A DNA stretch of 64,000 nt from Achromobacter seleniivolatilans. Lineage in GTDB: Bacteria > Pseudomonadota > Gammaproteobacteria > Burkholderiales > Burkholderiaceae_B. Position 1 is the first letter of the stretch. Every line of letters starts with the position of its first letter. This document shows positions 34,760 through 43,328 of this stretch, piece after piece. The stretch covers positions 2,666,001 through 2,730,000 of the forward strand of contig NZ_CP132976.1 in NCBI RefSeq assembly GCF_030864005.1, given 5' to 3'. Made by a program: the position numbers and the translations under genes. The notes under the pieces are model-generated. The model saw only the letters and a list, made by a program, of their open reading frames with translations. It had not been told where the DNA came from and searched no databases.

Positions 34760-36052
34760 TCAGGTGTCGGCCGTCGAGGCCATCATGTCTTTCAGCCAGT
34801 TGGCCATCGCGTTGCGGGCCTGCTGGTCCGCAGTGTTGCTGCCAAGGCTGTCCAGCGGTGCAAGCGCCGTCTGCACGGTAAGCACCGCCGCATTCCCGCC
34901 CATCGGCGCCCGGTCTTCTAGCTCTCGCACTTCGTCGCGCGTCAGGATGCCGTTGTTGACCATGACCGAATAGAAGGATGCACGTGCGGCGCTGTCGGCC
35001 CGCAGCAGCCCCTCAACAGCGAATTTCGGGTAATACCGCAGTCGCTCGGCAGGGGTAAGCAGGTCCTTAACGATGCTTTGCTCAATGCGCTTGAGCCACG
35101 GTCCCAGGGTGAACACCAGGAACCCGATCATTTGTTGCTCGATGCCCGCGCCCCAGCTGGTGGACTTTTCTGTGTGACCAACCATCCAGGGCGGAACACG
35201 GAACCAGCGGCAAATCTCTTCGATGCTGAAGCCGCGCGATTGCAGAAGTTGCGCATCGATCGGATTGATGCCCAGCGTGCCGACTTCCATATCGGCTTCC
35301 AAAATGGCCGGACGGCCCGCATTGACCGCGCCAGAAAGCCGTCCTTCGATCATTTCCCGGGCTTCTTCGCGCTGGTTCTCCTTCATGATCCTTGGGTACT
35401 TGAACCACGTAGTAGGCATCAACCCGCGCTTGAACACGCCGGCTGCGGCCTCGTCGGTAGCCAACGCAGAGCCAAACACCTGCGCGCCGTACTGGATGAC
35501 CGAGGCGCCGGTTTGACCGTCCAGCGACCACCCCGGAATCGTCCAGATCCGCGAGGTCGGAATAATGCGCTGCCGCCCGTTTTCTGTGTACCGGTACTCC
35601 TTGGTGCCATCGCCTTTACGCGAGAACGTCAGGCGCGGCGGGTACAGAAAATTCAGCCCCACTACTCGGTCGCCAACCATGAGTTTCTCGCAGCGCGCAT
35701 TACCTCGCAGCAGCATCGCTGTCACCACCGACTCCCAGAATACCGATGAGATGGTGTCGAAATTTGGCTGAGTGCCGATGATGAAGTGCAGGGGATGTTG
35801 TGGGGCTGGCCGTTTGCCAGCGCTGGTACGCTCATGCATGCCAAGCGGCAACGTGCCCATGGTCTCCGAAATCAACCGAGCACACGCCCATACAGCAGAT
35901 AGCTGCAAGACGTTTCGATCATTGACGTTTACGCCCGCTGAGCTGCTGACACCGAGCCGTGACCATGCATCCGCATCGGTGAGACCGAACGGCGCTCCCA
36001 GCCAACCCAGCACCGCGGCGCGTAGCCGGCCGACCTTCGCTTTCTGTTTCAT
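34760..36052 (-). CDS. HK97-family portal protein
   Basis: A 430-residue portal: NDRNVLQLSAVWACARLISETMGTLPLGM at the N terminus, then LMVGDRVVGLNFLYPPRL and FSIEEICRWFRVPPWMVGHTEKSTSWGAGIEQQ, which is strongly diagnostic. It forms the dodecameric DNA gate of the head. Overlaps the terminase stop by 4 bp. Confidence 0.93.
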   Translation of the reverse strand: MKQKAKVGRLRAAVLGWLGAPFGLTDADAWSRLGVSSSAGVNVNDRNVLQLSAVWACARLISETMGTLPLGMHERTSAGKRPAPQHPLHFIIGTQPNFDTISSVFWESVVTAMLLRGNARCEKLMVGDRVVGLNFLYPPRLTFSRKGDGTKEYRYTENGRQRIIPTSRIWTIPGWSLDGQTGASVIQYGAQVFGSALATDEAAAGVFKRGLMPTTWFKYPRIMKENQREEAREMIEGRLSGAVNAGRPAILEADMEVGTLGINPIDAQLLQSRGFSIEEICRWFRVPPWMVGHTEKSTSWGAGIEQQMIGFLVFTLGPWLKRIEQSIVKDLLTPAERLRYYPKFAVEGLLRADSAARASFYSVMVNNGILTRDEVRELEDRAPMGGNAAVLTVQTALAPLDSLGSNTADQQARNAMANWLKDMMASTADT

Positions 36053-37818
36053 CCGATCACCGCATTCCTGAAGAAGTCTGAGAGGTCCTCGCCGTCATCC
36101 GTCGCTACGGCCAGGCCCATGGCCATCAGCAGCGCCGCCATGTCGTCGATCTTGTCCGCTGAACGCTTTCTGTCCGGTGCCATGGACAAATTCACGTCGC
36201 GACGCGCCACCAGGTTCGAAGCGCACCATGTCAGCACCGGATCCCCGCCATGAACCAACTTGCCGCCCACATAGGCCAGTTCGAGAGCCTGCATCGCAGG
36301 GTGGTAACTCTTGGTGCCCTGCACAAACTGCACCATGGGGACGCTCGCCGCCACCAGACGGTTCACCAGGTCCGATGCGTTCCAGGAGTCGTACGCGATC
36401 TGCTGCGGGTCGAACCGTTGCACCGCGGCCAATATGTCGCGCTCGATGACTGAGTAATCAGTCACGTCACCCTCGGTCGGGAGCAGGTAGCCAGCCTCCA
36501 CCCACCCGGCATACGGCACAGTGGCGCGTTCGGTGCGCTGCTTGACCGCCTCGGTCGGCACCCAGCGCCAGCCGTGCGTGTACCAGACGCCGTCGACAAG
36601 CCACAACAGACGGAATGCGGCGATGTCTGTGGTACTGGCTAGGTCCAGGCCGCCCCAGCATGGATAGCCTGCCAGCCAGTCCAGGTCGACAGCACCGCCG
36701 CACTTGGCCCACTTGGTCAGATCAACCCAACCGCTGGCGGTCGATGCTGGCCTGTTGCACCGTTTGATGCGGAACTCGGCCAGCTTGGACGGCATCTGCT
36801 TGGCTTCGACGGCCTCCTTTCGGATAGCCGCCTTCAGGTGCGGATTGACGTCCAGCAGCGGGTTCGCCTTGATCCACTTCGATTCGTCGAACTCGTCGTC
36901 CTGCGTAATCTTCGCGGACTTGTCTTCGTTGTCCAGGGCGTAGAACAAGGCCAGGAAGTGGTCGGCCTGCGTTCCCAACACCCCCCGTAGTAGCGCGAAC
37001 ACGAATGCTCGAATCTCGGCCCATGGGCCGGCGTTCGTGTAACCCTCGGTCGTGGTGAACAGCCACAGTGGGTTTGCACGTGCCCCCGCCGCAGACTGCA
37101 GCACGTTCAACAGATCGGCCGTCTTGTGTGCATGGATCTCGTCCAGGCCGGTGTGAGATGGGTTCAGACCGTCCTGCGTGCTGGCCTTGGCGTGAACCGC
37201 CTTGTAGCTGCTGCCCGTCTCGAAGCGGCTGATGGACTTCGCCCATGTGGCTAGGCCGAAGGCTTCTGCCAAGTCCGGCGTTTTTTCCACCATGCGCTTC
37301 GAGGCGCGGAAGATGATGCTGGCCTGGTCGAAGGTAGTTGCCGCGCTGATAACCTGCGCGCCCTCTTCTGGCTCGCAGCACAGGCAGTACAACAGGATCG
37401 CTGAGGCAAGCGTGCTCTTGGCGTTCTTTCGCGCCACCGCGAACAGCGCCGACGTGAAGCGCCGGGGATGGAATGTGTTGTCGTCACCCCAGCCCTCGAC
37501 CGCGATTGCCTCGCGCCGCCGGAAACCGAACAGCTGAACCACGAAAAAAATGTGGCTCGGGTGCATGACGATGGTGGGAGTTTCCCACTTGCCTTCGACG
37601 TGCGGCAGCTTTTCGATGAAATCGCATGCGTCGTTCGCGTGCCACTCGTCGAAGAAGAATTCCGTGCCGCGACGCCTTGCCCGTTTCAGATCATCCAGGA
37701 ATCGTTTCGCCGCAAGACGTATCCAACGCCCGTGCTTCTTGCGGCCCTTGTCGGCCACCGCCGCCTGTGCGTACTTGGTGGCGATGCCGACATAATCACG
37801 CGCTGCGGCGCTTCCCAT
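36049..37818 (-). CDS. Terminase large subunit
   Basis: A 589-residue packaging ATPase-nuclease. A Walker A-like ARKNAKST is at 129-136 and Walker B with the catalytic Glu lies near 222-230 (HTGLDEIHA). The C-terminal nuclease part has GGLDLASTTDIAAFRL and later Asp residues (DKIDDMAALLMA). It is full length. It overlaps terS by 23 bp. Confidence 0.93.
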   Translation of the reverse strand: MGSAAARDYVGIATKYAQAAVADKGRKKHGRWIRLAAKRFLDDLKRARRRGTEFFFDEWHANDACDFIEKLPHVEGKWETPTIVMHPSHIFFVVQLFGFRRREAIAVEGWGDDNTFHPRRFTSALFAVARKNAKSTLASAILLYCLCCEPEEGAQVISAATTFDQASIIFRASKRMVEKTPDLAEAFGLATWAKSISRFETGSSYKAVHAKASTQDGLNPSHTGLDEIHAHKTADLLNVLQSAAGARANPLWLFTTTEGYTNAGPWAEIRAFVFALLRGVLGTQADHFLALFYALDNEDKSAKITQDDEFDESKWIKANPLLDVNPHLKAAIRKEAVEAKQMPSKLAEFRIKRCNRPASTASGWVDLTKWAKCGGAVDLDWLAGYPCWGGLDLASTTDIAAFRLLWLVDGVWYTHGWRWVPTEAVKQRTERATVPYAGWVEAGYLLPTEGDVTDYSVIERDILAAVQRFDPQQIAYDSWNASDLVNRLVAASVPMVQFVQGTKSYHPAMQALELAYVGGKLVHGGDPVLTWCASNLVARRDVNLSMAPDRKRSADKIDDMAALLMAMGLAVATDDGEDLSDFFRNAVIG

Positions 37819-38224
37819 TGGTATTGAACTTGTTGCCGGTCTTCTCAGCAGGGGCAGAACCCCTCACCTTGCCCTGGGCAACAGGCGTGAGCCCGAATTC
37901 GCCAACCAGGGCACGGTACTGCGCGAGCATGTGACCGGTAGGGGTCTCGCCTGCCATCCATAGCTGCACCAGCTTCCCGTGCAACGCGCAGAGCATCGCC
38001 AGCGGCGACAGACTCGCTTCGGTAAGCAGGCGGTTCGAATGCAAGATGCGGGTAAGCCGATTCCACTCAGCCTCGGCGTGCTTGTTCGGCAACCACTCAG
38101 GAGCCTCCGGCACATCCAAGACCAGCGGCATTTCAACGGCCGGGGCTTCGGGCTGGGCGTCTCGGTCCGCACGCGATGTGCCGGCCACTACTTTCAGCGA
38201 GACCGGCTTCTTCGGTGGGGCCAT
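37796..38224 (-). CDS. Terminase small subunit, P27 family
   Basis: A 142-residue DNA-recognition subunit: PPKKPVSLKVVAGTSRADRD at the N terminus, then PEWLPNKHAEAEWNRLTRIL, typical for P27. I chose the ATG at 38224 because it gives the MAPPKKP start. Upstream of it lie A-rich tracts (38,236-38,275). Confidence 0.88.
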   Translation of the reverse strand: MAPPKKPVSLKVVAGTSRADRDAQPEAPAVEMPLVLDVPEAPEWLPNKHAEAEWNRLTRILHSNRLLTEASLSPLAMLCALHGKLVQLWMAGETPTGHMLAQYRALVGEFGLTPVAQGKVRGSAPAEKTGNKFNTNGKRRSA

Positions 38225-38330
38225 ATTGCCTCCAAAAAAACTCGTTTTTCTGATGTGACTGCGCAAAAAAAAGGCTGGGCGTCGGGTGTCCGTCAAAATC
38301 GGCCCGACTTTCGCCTCTCCCCCCCTCAGG

Positions 38331-38681
38331 TCACGAATCCGGGGTGGCAGGGCCGGTTTTCCGGCCCCTTGCGCGCAGGGCTTCGGCTTGGGTCTTCTCG
38401 GCGTGGCAGTCTCGGTTCATCGCCCGCAGGTTGTTCGGGTGATCGTTCAGCTTCCCCGACGCGTCCCGCGAACTATCGATGTGGTCAACCTCATGGGCCA
38501 CACGCGGAAGCAACCGCGCGCGACAACTCTCACACTGACACAGCCCGCCGTCGCGCTCCATGATCTGATCACGCAGCCGGCGCCAGGGCCGACCGCCGCG
38601 GCCTTGACCGTACGCGGGGGGCTCAGGCTCATGCCTCGCCGTAGACACCACACGCTTCAATTTTCCGGGGCGGGTGGGCAT
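38331..38681 (-). CDS. HNH endonuclease
   Basis: A 116-residue HNH nuclease: CQCESC zinc pair, HEVDHID and DHPNNLRAMNRDCHAEKT. HNH proteins beside terminase genes take part in cos cleavage and packaging in HK97-like phages. It is followed by about 105 bp with A-tracts before terS. Confidence 0.9.
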   Translation of the reverse strand: MPTRPGKLKRVVSTARHEPEPPAYGQGRGGRPWRRLRDQIMERDGGLCQCESCRARLLPRVAHEVDHIDSSRDASGKLNDHPNNLRAMNRDCHAEKTQAEALRARGRKTGPATPDS

Positions 38682-38785
38682 CAGTGGACCACCTGCACCC
38701 AGACCGCTGTCGCTCGGGTCGCGGGTGCTGTGATCAGCTTGGCTCCAGCCATTGCTATGCGCGGCTTGAATGTCTTGAGCGCCAT
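38681..38785 (-). CDS. Very small basic protein before HNH gene
   Basis: A 34-residue peptide (MALKTFKPRIAMAGAKLITA...). The start has AAGGGG/AGG-like ribosome sites, and its stop overlaps the HNH ATG. Short MALKxxKPR peptides occur in this place in several phages; role unknown. Confidence 0.5.
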   Translation of the reverse strand: MALKTFKPRIAMAGAKLITAPATRATAVWVQVVH

Positions 38786-39071
38786 CCTGTTCCCCTTATG
38801 TTCTTGCCGGGTGCCATCAACTACACACCGCCCGGCGGCGATGCTCAACCACCCGAGCGTCATGCCCTACGCACGGCCCTCGGTGGCCTCTGTCAACCGT
38901 GTTCCACCATCCAGCCGACGTGCCGATACGCGGACAAACATACCACTCGCTCCCTTAGAAAATGTTGGGCCCTAAACCGCGGCTAGCAATCTTGAAGCCT
39001 ATTCAATCAATCTTCTATGAGGCTCACATATACTCGGTGACTCGCAAGTTTTCCGTACGGTCTCCCCCACT
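38786..39071. other. Non-coding gap between packaging genes and accessory gene
   Basis: About 285 bp between divergent genes. It must hold the leftward packaging promoter or read-through path and the promoter of the rightward gene at 39072. It is also a reasonable place for cos, given HNH and terminase next to it, but I see no defining repeat. Confidence 0.4.
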
Positions 39072-39734
39072 ATGCCTCCGATCGAAACCCAGAAAAATGA
39101 AAACCCCTCCAGTGCTCATCACAAGTTGGAAATTGAGTTATCAGAAAGATATGAGGATGCGCCAAATCAGATTGCAGACGCTGCCCGCTTGTGGATAGTG
39201 GAGGCTATCGAAAGACGCGTTTACAGCCACGGACTGACTAATGCGCAGGTTGACACCACGTCGCTCAAGCGCTTGAAAGAAAAAGTCGATTGTTTAAATC
39301 GTAGCCTTGGCCATCGATCCCAGCAGTCAGTGGATAGATTTTTAAAACCGCCGACCTACAGCGGTCAGAAGTTGTGGATTCACTTGCACTTATTAGGGCT
39401 CCCAGTCTCGAGTGCCGCTAAACGCCTTGATGAAGCGTTTCGCAATACATTCCGATATGTCGTCTACCCGGTGGGGCAATACCTTAAGGAAGTAAATCTG
39501 CTAGATTTTCCTATCGACGAGGAGGATGCTCTGACGCGAGATGCCGAGATTGTGAACTTCGGATGGATTCCTGTGTGCGCCCCTGAACCCAGGCTCGCTG
39601 TACAGGAGGAACTTACGGATGGGTTGGTGAGCTTAAATGACCTCGCGCGCCAGATAGACGCTCTCAACAAAAAAAACTCAGCAGAAGCTTGGCTGAAGGC
39701 ATGGAAGGAGTTAAACAGCAAGGCGCTAGAATGA
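39072..39734 (+). CDS. Unknown prophage cargo protein
   Basis: A 220-residue protein, lower in GC than the neighbours, and transcribed against the head operon. It is mostly helical with WIVEAIERRVYSHGL, a central basic region and a C-terminal coiled-coil-like end (SLNDLARQIDALNKK). No family recognised, no membrane segment. Standing alone on the opposite strand between packaging and replication modules is typical of a lysogenic cargo gene. Confidence 0.65.
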   Translation: MPPIETQKNENPSSAHHKLEIELSERYEDAPNQIADAARLWIVEAIERRVYSHGLTNAQVDTTSLKRLKEKVDCLNRSLGHRSQQSVDRFLKPPTYSGQKLWIHLHLLGLPVSSAAKRLDEAFRNTFRYVVYPVGQYLKEVNLLDFPIDEEDALTRDAEIVNFGWIPVCAPEPRLAVQEELTDGLVSLNDLARQIDALNKKNSAEAWLKAWKELNSKALE

Positions 39735-39820
39735 GGTTAGCTGGCATTCCGTTTGGAATGCGCCGCAGTAGCCCAAAACACCACACACGACAAGCTGCGA
39801 TCAGAGGTACTGAATGCAAA

Positions 39821-39849
39821 GAACCCGCCAACTTTGATGTGGCGGGTTC
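39821..39849 (+). terminator. Hairpin after cargo gene
   Basis: A perfect 10-bp stem (GAACCCGCCA and complement) with a 9-base loop, 87 bp after the cargo gene stop. No T run follows, so it may work only partly. Confidence 0.5.
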
Positions 39850-40038
39850 GTGGACGAGCTTCTTAGAATCCGTTATCGCCGGTTTTGTTGGTCGTTTCAA
39901 GGGAATATCACTCCCTGCACTGAATGTTAAATTAATCCCGCTGCCTGTATGACCAGGCGTGCACACCGCGTAAACGCGCCTAGATGCATCGTGTTAAGTT
40001 ACTTATTTCTACGTTGGTAACTTAACTTGAGGTCAGAG

Positions 40039-40269
40039 ATGGCACATTACAAGTACGACGTTTACCTGACTAAGGGTGACAACGCCCAGTACGACACGAT
40101 TTATAGCCCTGGCGACATCAATCCAAATTCAGGAATCTATCGCTGCGAAGGCTGCGGAAAAGAGATCGCATCTAACAAAAGCGACCCGTTTCCCCCACAG
40201 AATCACCATCAGCACAACGCCACGCAGGGAAATATCCGTTGGAAGCTGATCGTGTTCGCTCAAGGCTAA
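40039..40269 (+). CDS. Small zinc-ribbon-like protein
   Basis: A 76-residue protein with CEGCGKEI (one CxxC) and NHHQHN as a possible second metal-binding half, in a YRCEGCGKEIASNKSDPFPP context. Such proteins are found alone or with a small Pro-rich peptide and a membrane protein in many proteobacterial mobile elements. The ATG at 40039 follows GAGGTCAGAG. Confidence 0.65.
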   Translation: MAHYKYDVYLTKGDNAQYDTIYSPGDINPNSGIYRCEGCGKEIASNKSDPFPPQNHHQHNATQGNIRWKLIVFAQG

Positions 40270-40311
40270 GGCCGCAAGATGCTCCAGTTCTCCCCCCTTT
40301 TGGAGATTTGA

Positions 40312-40458
40312 ATGTCTGACAACCCAATCCCTAAGCCTGGTCCTGTATGGCGCAGCCCGCAGCCGAACACTCGAGACCCTAGCCCTCGCCCTAGTTCGCC
40401 CCCCCCGACGAGATCGCCGTCCACGCCGACTCCCAATAATGGAAACCGAAAGCCATAA
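40312..40458 (+). CDS. Small proline-rich peptide
   Basis: A 48-residue peptide, MSDNPIPKPGPVWRSPQPNT then Pro/Ser/Arg repeats. GGAG lies seven bases before the ATG. It starts 42 bp after the zinc-ribbon gene and its end overlaps, tail to tail, the convergent membrane-protein gene. Too short for firm assignment, but the ribosome site and the biased composition favour a real gene. Confidence 0.5.
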   Translation: MSDNPIPKPGPVWRSPQPNTRDPSPRPSSPPPTRSPSTPTPNNGNRKP

Positions 40459-40903
40459 GAAACCAGCCTGGGCTAGCAACCGCTGCTAGTCTTATCCGAT
40501 TCAGGGAACGAGCGACGCGGCCATTCCTTGCGCCCGCCTCCTCGATCCCTTCCTGCATATTTTTAAGTTGGAATTGGCGTATCTCGTTGAACGTGTACTG
40601 ATAGTTCAACAAGTTCTTGGGCTCATTGAATATCGAAGGTATTGGCTGAATCATGAGGCATTTCAACACCAATACAGCATTGAGCAAGAGCAAGTAAATG
40701 GTGAACGCTATGGCCCCATAGGCAATGGGTCCTGAGACTTCGCCAGCGACCACCTTGACCGCGTATGCGGTCCCAGCACCCAGTCCTGCAAGAAGAACCG
40801 TCAACGTCGTCGCCGCCTCTTTTGCGAGGATATCAGCGGTTTGATGCTGGACTTTGAAATTCTCTACGGACGCCTTTTCCACCCAGTCAAGTAGATCACT
40901 CAT
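40391..40903 (-). CDS. Two-helix membrane protein (SLATT/Pycsar-effector-like)
   Basis: A 170-residue protein: an N-terminal amphipathic helix (MSDLLDWVEKASVENFKVQHQTADILAKEA), then a hydrophobic pair (about residues 33-52 and 58-82), a helical cytosolic part, and a C-terminal hydrophobic stretch (about 143-158). The layout resembles small SLATT-type effectors that permeabilise membranes in phage defence, but no sensor domain or cyclase gene is adjacent, so this is only a resemblance. Confidence 0.6.
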   Translation of the reverse strand: MSDLLDWVEKASVENFKVQHQTADILAKEAATTLTVLLAGLGAGTAYAVKVVAGEVSGPIAYGAIAFTIYLLLLNAVLVLKCLMIQPIPSIFNEPKNLLNYQYTFNEIRQFQLKNMQEGIEEAGARNGRVARSLNRIRLAAVASPGWFLMAFGFHYWESAWTAISSGGAN

Positions 40904-41065
40904 TCGCTGCCCCTACTGTTATCTGACTGCATTATGCATCGGGTAAGGGTGGCACTCTTTCGTCCAGCCCGACTCCGTGCCGCCCGGCGGCGGCGATCCC
41001 GTACCCGTGCCCAAGGCAGCCTCTTACGCGTTCCTTGAGCGCCACCACGTCACAGATTACAAACC

Positions 41066-41479
41066 ATGTTGACCTACTGCTACACCCTGACGCCGGACAC
41101 TAACGGCACGAACCTGATTCAGTACCCGGATCTGCCGGAAGGCGCATCCGTAAGTGAAGGCGAGCACGATCAGCAATCCAGCGCTACAGAAGGACTTGAA
41201 GCCGTGCTTCAGATGTATATCGACGCGCGCCGCCCAATCCCCCTGCCTGAAGCAGTAGGAGACGGCAGCATAACGCTGGGTGCCCTGCCTACGGCAAAGG
41301 TTCTGCTCTCTAACGAAATGGTCCGTCAGGGCGTTCGTAAGACCGAACTGGCGCGCCGCCTGGGTATCCACAACCCGCAAGTGGATCGCTTGCTGGACCT
41401 ATCGCACAGTTCAAAACTGGAGGCCATTGAGGCTGCGTTTCATGAACTTGGGCGTCACCTCGACATTTCGCTGGTATAG
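41066..41479 (+). CDS. HicB-like antitoxin with HTH domain, no HicA partner
   Basis: A 137-residue protein. The N-terminal half is a HicB-like partial RNase H fold (YTLTPDTNGTNLIQYPDLPEGASVSEG...EGLEAVLQMYIDARRPIP). The C-terminal half is a helix-turn-helix (VRKTELARRLGIHNPQVDRLLDLSH). HicB usually neutralises a small HicA RNase encoded just upstream; no HicA-like frame is found there. It may act as a stand-alone regulator, or protect against a HicA elsewhere. Confidence 0.75.
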   Translation: MLTYCYTLTPDTNGTNLIQYPDLPEGASVSEGEHDQQSSATEGLEAVLQMYIDARRPIPLPEAVGDGSITLGALPTAKVLLSNEMVRQGVRKTELARRLGIHNPQVDRLLDLSHSSKLEAIEAAFHELGRHLDISLV

Positions 41480-41492
41480 ATAGGAATACGAC

Positions 41493-41867
41493 ATGACAAA
41501 GATGAACTACGCCGAGTTGGAAGCCGCCTATAGGGAAGTGGCCAAAGCTACGCTATGGACCGGCCGGGAGGCCTCAGCAGACGTGGTGGAGACCTACACG
41601 CACAAACTGATGCAACGGTGTGCACACTACATCGAATACATTGCGGGCATGGATCGGGATCCGAATATCCTCACACGTGCGGTCCGCTACATTGCGCACA
41701 CACATGCAATCCCGCCCATGGGTTCAAATGTCGAGTGGTTCGCGCACACCGTGGAATGTCTGATCGAACTTGCAGTACCCAATTCGGGCCAGACCGTCGA
41801 AAGCAGCGCTTTCCTTCACGACGTGCAGGATGGTATCTCTGAATGGACTGCTGAAAACAGATCCTAA
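41493..41867 (+). CDS. Hypothetical protein paired with HicB-like gene
   Basis: A 124-residue helical protein starting 13 bp after the HicB-like stop, so co-transcribed. It has several His and Cys residues (HKLMQRCAHYIEYIAG, RYIAHTHAI) but no recognised family. In place of HicA it could be a partner, but it does not resemble the 60-residue HicA fold. Confidence 0.6.
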   Translation: MTKMNYAELEAAYREVAKATLWTGREASADVVETYTHKLMQRCAHYIEYIAGMDRDPNILTRAVRYIAHTHAIPPMGSNVEWFAHTVECLIELAVPNSGQTVESSAFLHDVQDGISEWTAENRS

Positions 41868-41878
41868 GCGAACCGCGG

Positions 41879-41949
41879 TTGCGGCGGCAGGAGTTGAACC
41901 AGCGCTATCGTGTTGTGCACCCGGCGTGTAATCACTACGCCACGCTGCA
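41879..41949 (-). tRNA. Degenerate tRNA-like element
   Basis: The minus strand folds partly as a tRNA: a 7-bp acceptor with one mismatch, a GCGT/ACGC D stem and a GCTGG/CCTGC T stem with TTCAACT loop and one mismatch. The anticodon arm is two bases short and lacks U33, so the anticodon cannot be assigned. It looks like a decayed or atypical phage tRNA. Confidence 0.4.
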
Positions 41950-41958
41950 AAACTGTGC

Positions 41959-42156
41959 TTACGAACCGGCCTGATGCAACTCCGATGGTGTTTCAAAAAC
42001 CGAGTTGGGCGGCGGCTCCTCGCCATACATCTGCGGGGACGTACCAGCTTTGATAGCCGCGTCACATTGGACACAGTACGTATCGACACCACGGCGTACG
42101 GTCTGCTGGAAGTTGCGGAAGTAGCCCTGGCAACGATCACATTTCATTTGCAACAT
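41959..42156 (-). CDS. Small zinc-finger-like protein
   Basis: A 65-residue protein with two Cys pairs: KCDRCQGYF and YCVQCDAA, a one-zinc ribbon, followed by an acidic/Pro tail. The ATG at 42156 has GGAG seven bases upstream, which decides the start. It is transcribed divergently from the gene at 42326. Confidence 0.65.
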   Translation of the reverse strand: MLQMKCDRCQGYFRNFQQTVRRGVDTYCVQCDAAIKAGTSPQMYGEEPPPNSVFETPSELHQAGS

Positions 42157-42325
42157 GAAAATCTCCGATGCGAACGCCCCGGCCGGGTTCCCGGGCAGGG
42201 CAGGAATGAGCGGTGAAGTGCTGCATTGCAATAGCATTGGATGTGGCGTAAAGCCGTATTGACGTCCAATTCGATGGATGCCCCAATTGCACTATGCGAT
42301 GCATCGGTCCGATAGGAGGTGCGTG

Positions 42326-42556
42326 ATGACTAGCAACCACAGCAAGCAAATTGTTGAGGTAATAGCCGCTGCCGACGACGGTACTACGTACCGAATCGAA
42401 AGGCGCTGTCAGTTTTTGCCCGGGGAGGAGGCGCCGTCCTTCTTCTACTGCTGCCTACCGGACGGGCAACGTGTCGACTGGCTTGGGCATGGTCAATATC
42501 GGCTGCCAAATGGCACTATCGTGCAAGTAGCAGCATCACACCTACGACCCGAGTAG
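42326..42556 (+). CDS. Small hypothetical protein
   Basis: A 76-residue protein, beta-rich by pattern (TYRIERRCQFLPG, VDWLGHGQYRLPNGTIVQV). It has a strong ribosome site (AGGAGG before the ATG). No family recognised. It ends about 80 bp before a terminator hairpin. Confidence 0.65.
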   Translation: MTSNHSKQIVEVIAAADDGTTYRIERRCQFLPGEEAPSFFYCCLPDGQRVDWLGHGQYRLPNGTIVQVAASHLRPE

Positions 42557-42639
42557 ACGATAGCCAGTAGCCCTCAGATCTCGCGACCGTTTAGAGCGCT
42601 TGCCACCCCGAAGCTACCTCCAAGGCGCGCGCAAATGGG

Positions 42640-42672
42640 AAAAGCCCGCTGCTTTCGCTGGCGGGCTTCTTG
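42640..42672 (+). terminator. Bidirectional terminator candidate
   Basis: An AAGCCCGC/GCGGGCTT stem with an 11-base loop lies between the rightward gene ending at 42556 and the leftward gene ending at 42738. It separates the accessory patch from the replication and late-regulator operon. Confidence 0.65.
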
Positions 42673-42737
42673 GGGGCGGACTTCTGAGGAAATCCGTTAT
42701 CGATGATTATGGCGGGCGTTTTCGCCACTGTCAATGA

Positions 42738-43328
42738 TTACGGGATAAACCCCCCGTCACGCAGGAGTTTTTCAGCTGCTGCATGCGCCGCCTGTTCTAC
42801 ACCGTAGATCGGCTCAGCGCCCTTCTTCGCGCGCGTGCCGCGCAACCAGTCGGCAGTCCTCGCGCTGGCCCGTTCGACGCTGCGCACCTTGCAAGCGTAC
42901 GCATCCGCCAGGGCCTGATGTGTTCGCACGCTACCGCTATCGTAGTAGCGGCGCACAAGCGCGTACAGCAGTTCGCTGTGGGCGGTGCGCATCGTCAGGT
43001 ATTCGCCCAGTGCGGCCGCAACCTTGTACAGCGCACCTACCCACTCGGGGTGGTCGCCCTCCGTATTGCAGTGCTTGCAGCAGGCTTTCCGCTGGCCGTA
43101 GCGGGCGTATAACGCGGCGAAATGAAGCGGTTGAATGCCGCGCTCCAGGAATTGCCGGACCTTGCCGATTTCAGCGGCCCCATCCATGCCGGAGAGCGGG
43201 CCAGGCTCGCCCAGGCGGGTGTCGGCAGCGCGGGACATCGCTGGCCGATTGGTGGTGTGCCGCTCGTCGCTGAAGGCGTAGGCCAGCGCTACGGCCAGGC
43301 GCGCGAACGGCGCAATGCGTTCGCTCAT
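42738..43328 (-). CDS. Candidate late regulator (Q-like antiterminator)
   Basis: A 196-residue protein at the end of the leftward early operon. It has a Cys/His cluster (CCKHCNTEGDHPEW), flanked by PLHFAALYARYG and WVGALYKVAAAL, and a C-terminal HTH-like part. The position after replication genes and before the late module fits a Q-type antiterminator. The family match is from pattern only. Confidence 0.55.
   Translation of the reverse strand: MSERIAPFARLAVALAYAFSDERHTTNRPAMSRAADTRLGEPGPLSGMDGAAEIGKVRQFLERGIQPLHFAALYARYGQRKACCKHCNTEGDHPEWVGALYKVAAALGEYLTMRTAHSELLYALVRRYYDSGSVRTHQALADAYACKVRSVERASARTADWLRGTRAKKGAEPIYGVEQAAHAAAEKLLRDGGFIP

Noticed and set aside
40960..41065. Possible HicA remnant upstream of the HicB-like gene
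   Set aside because: The open frame there (ending HHVTDYKPC) does not show the HicA dsRBD-like pattern, the catalytic His or the usual length.
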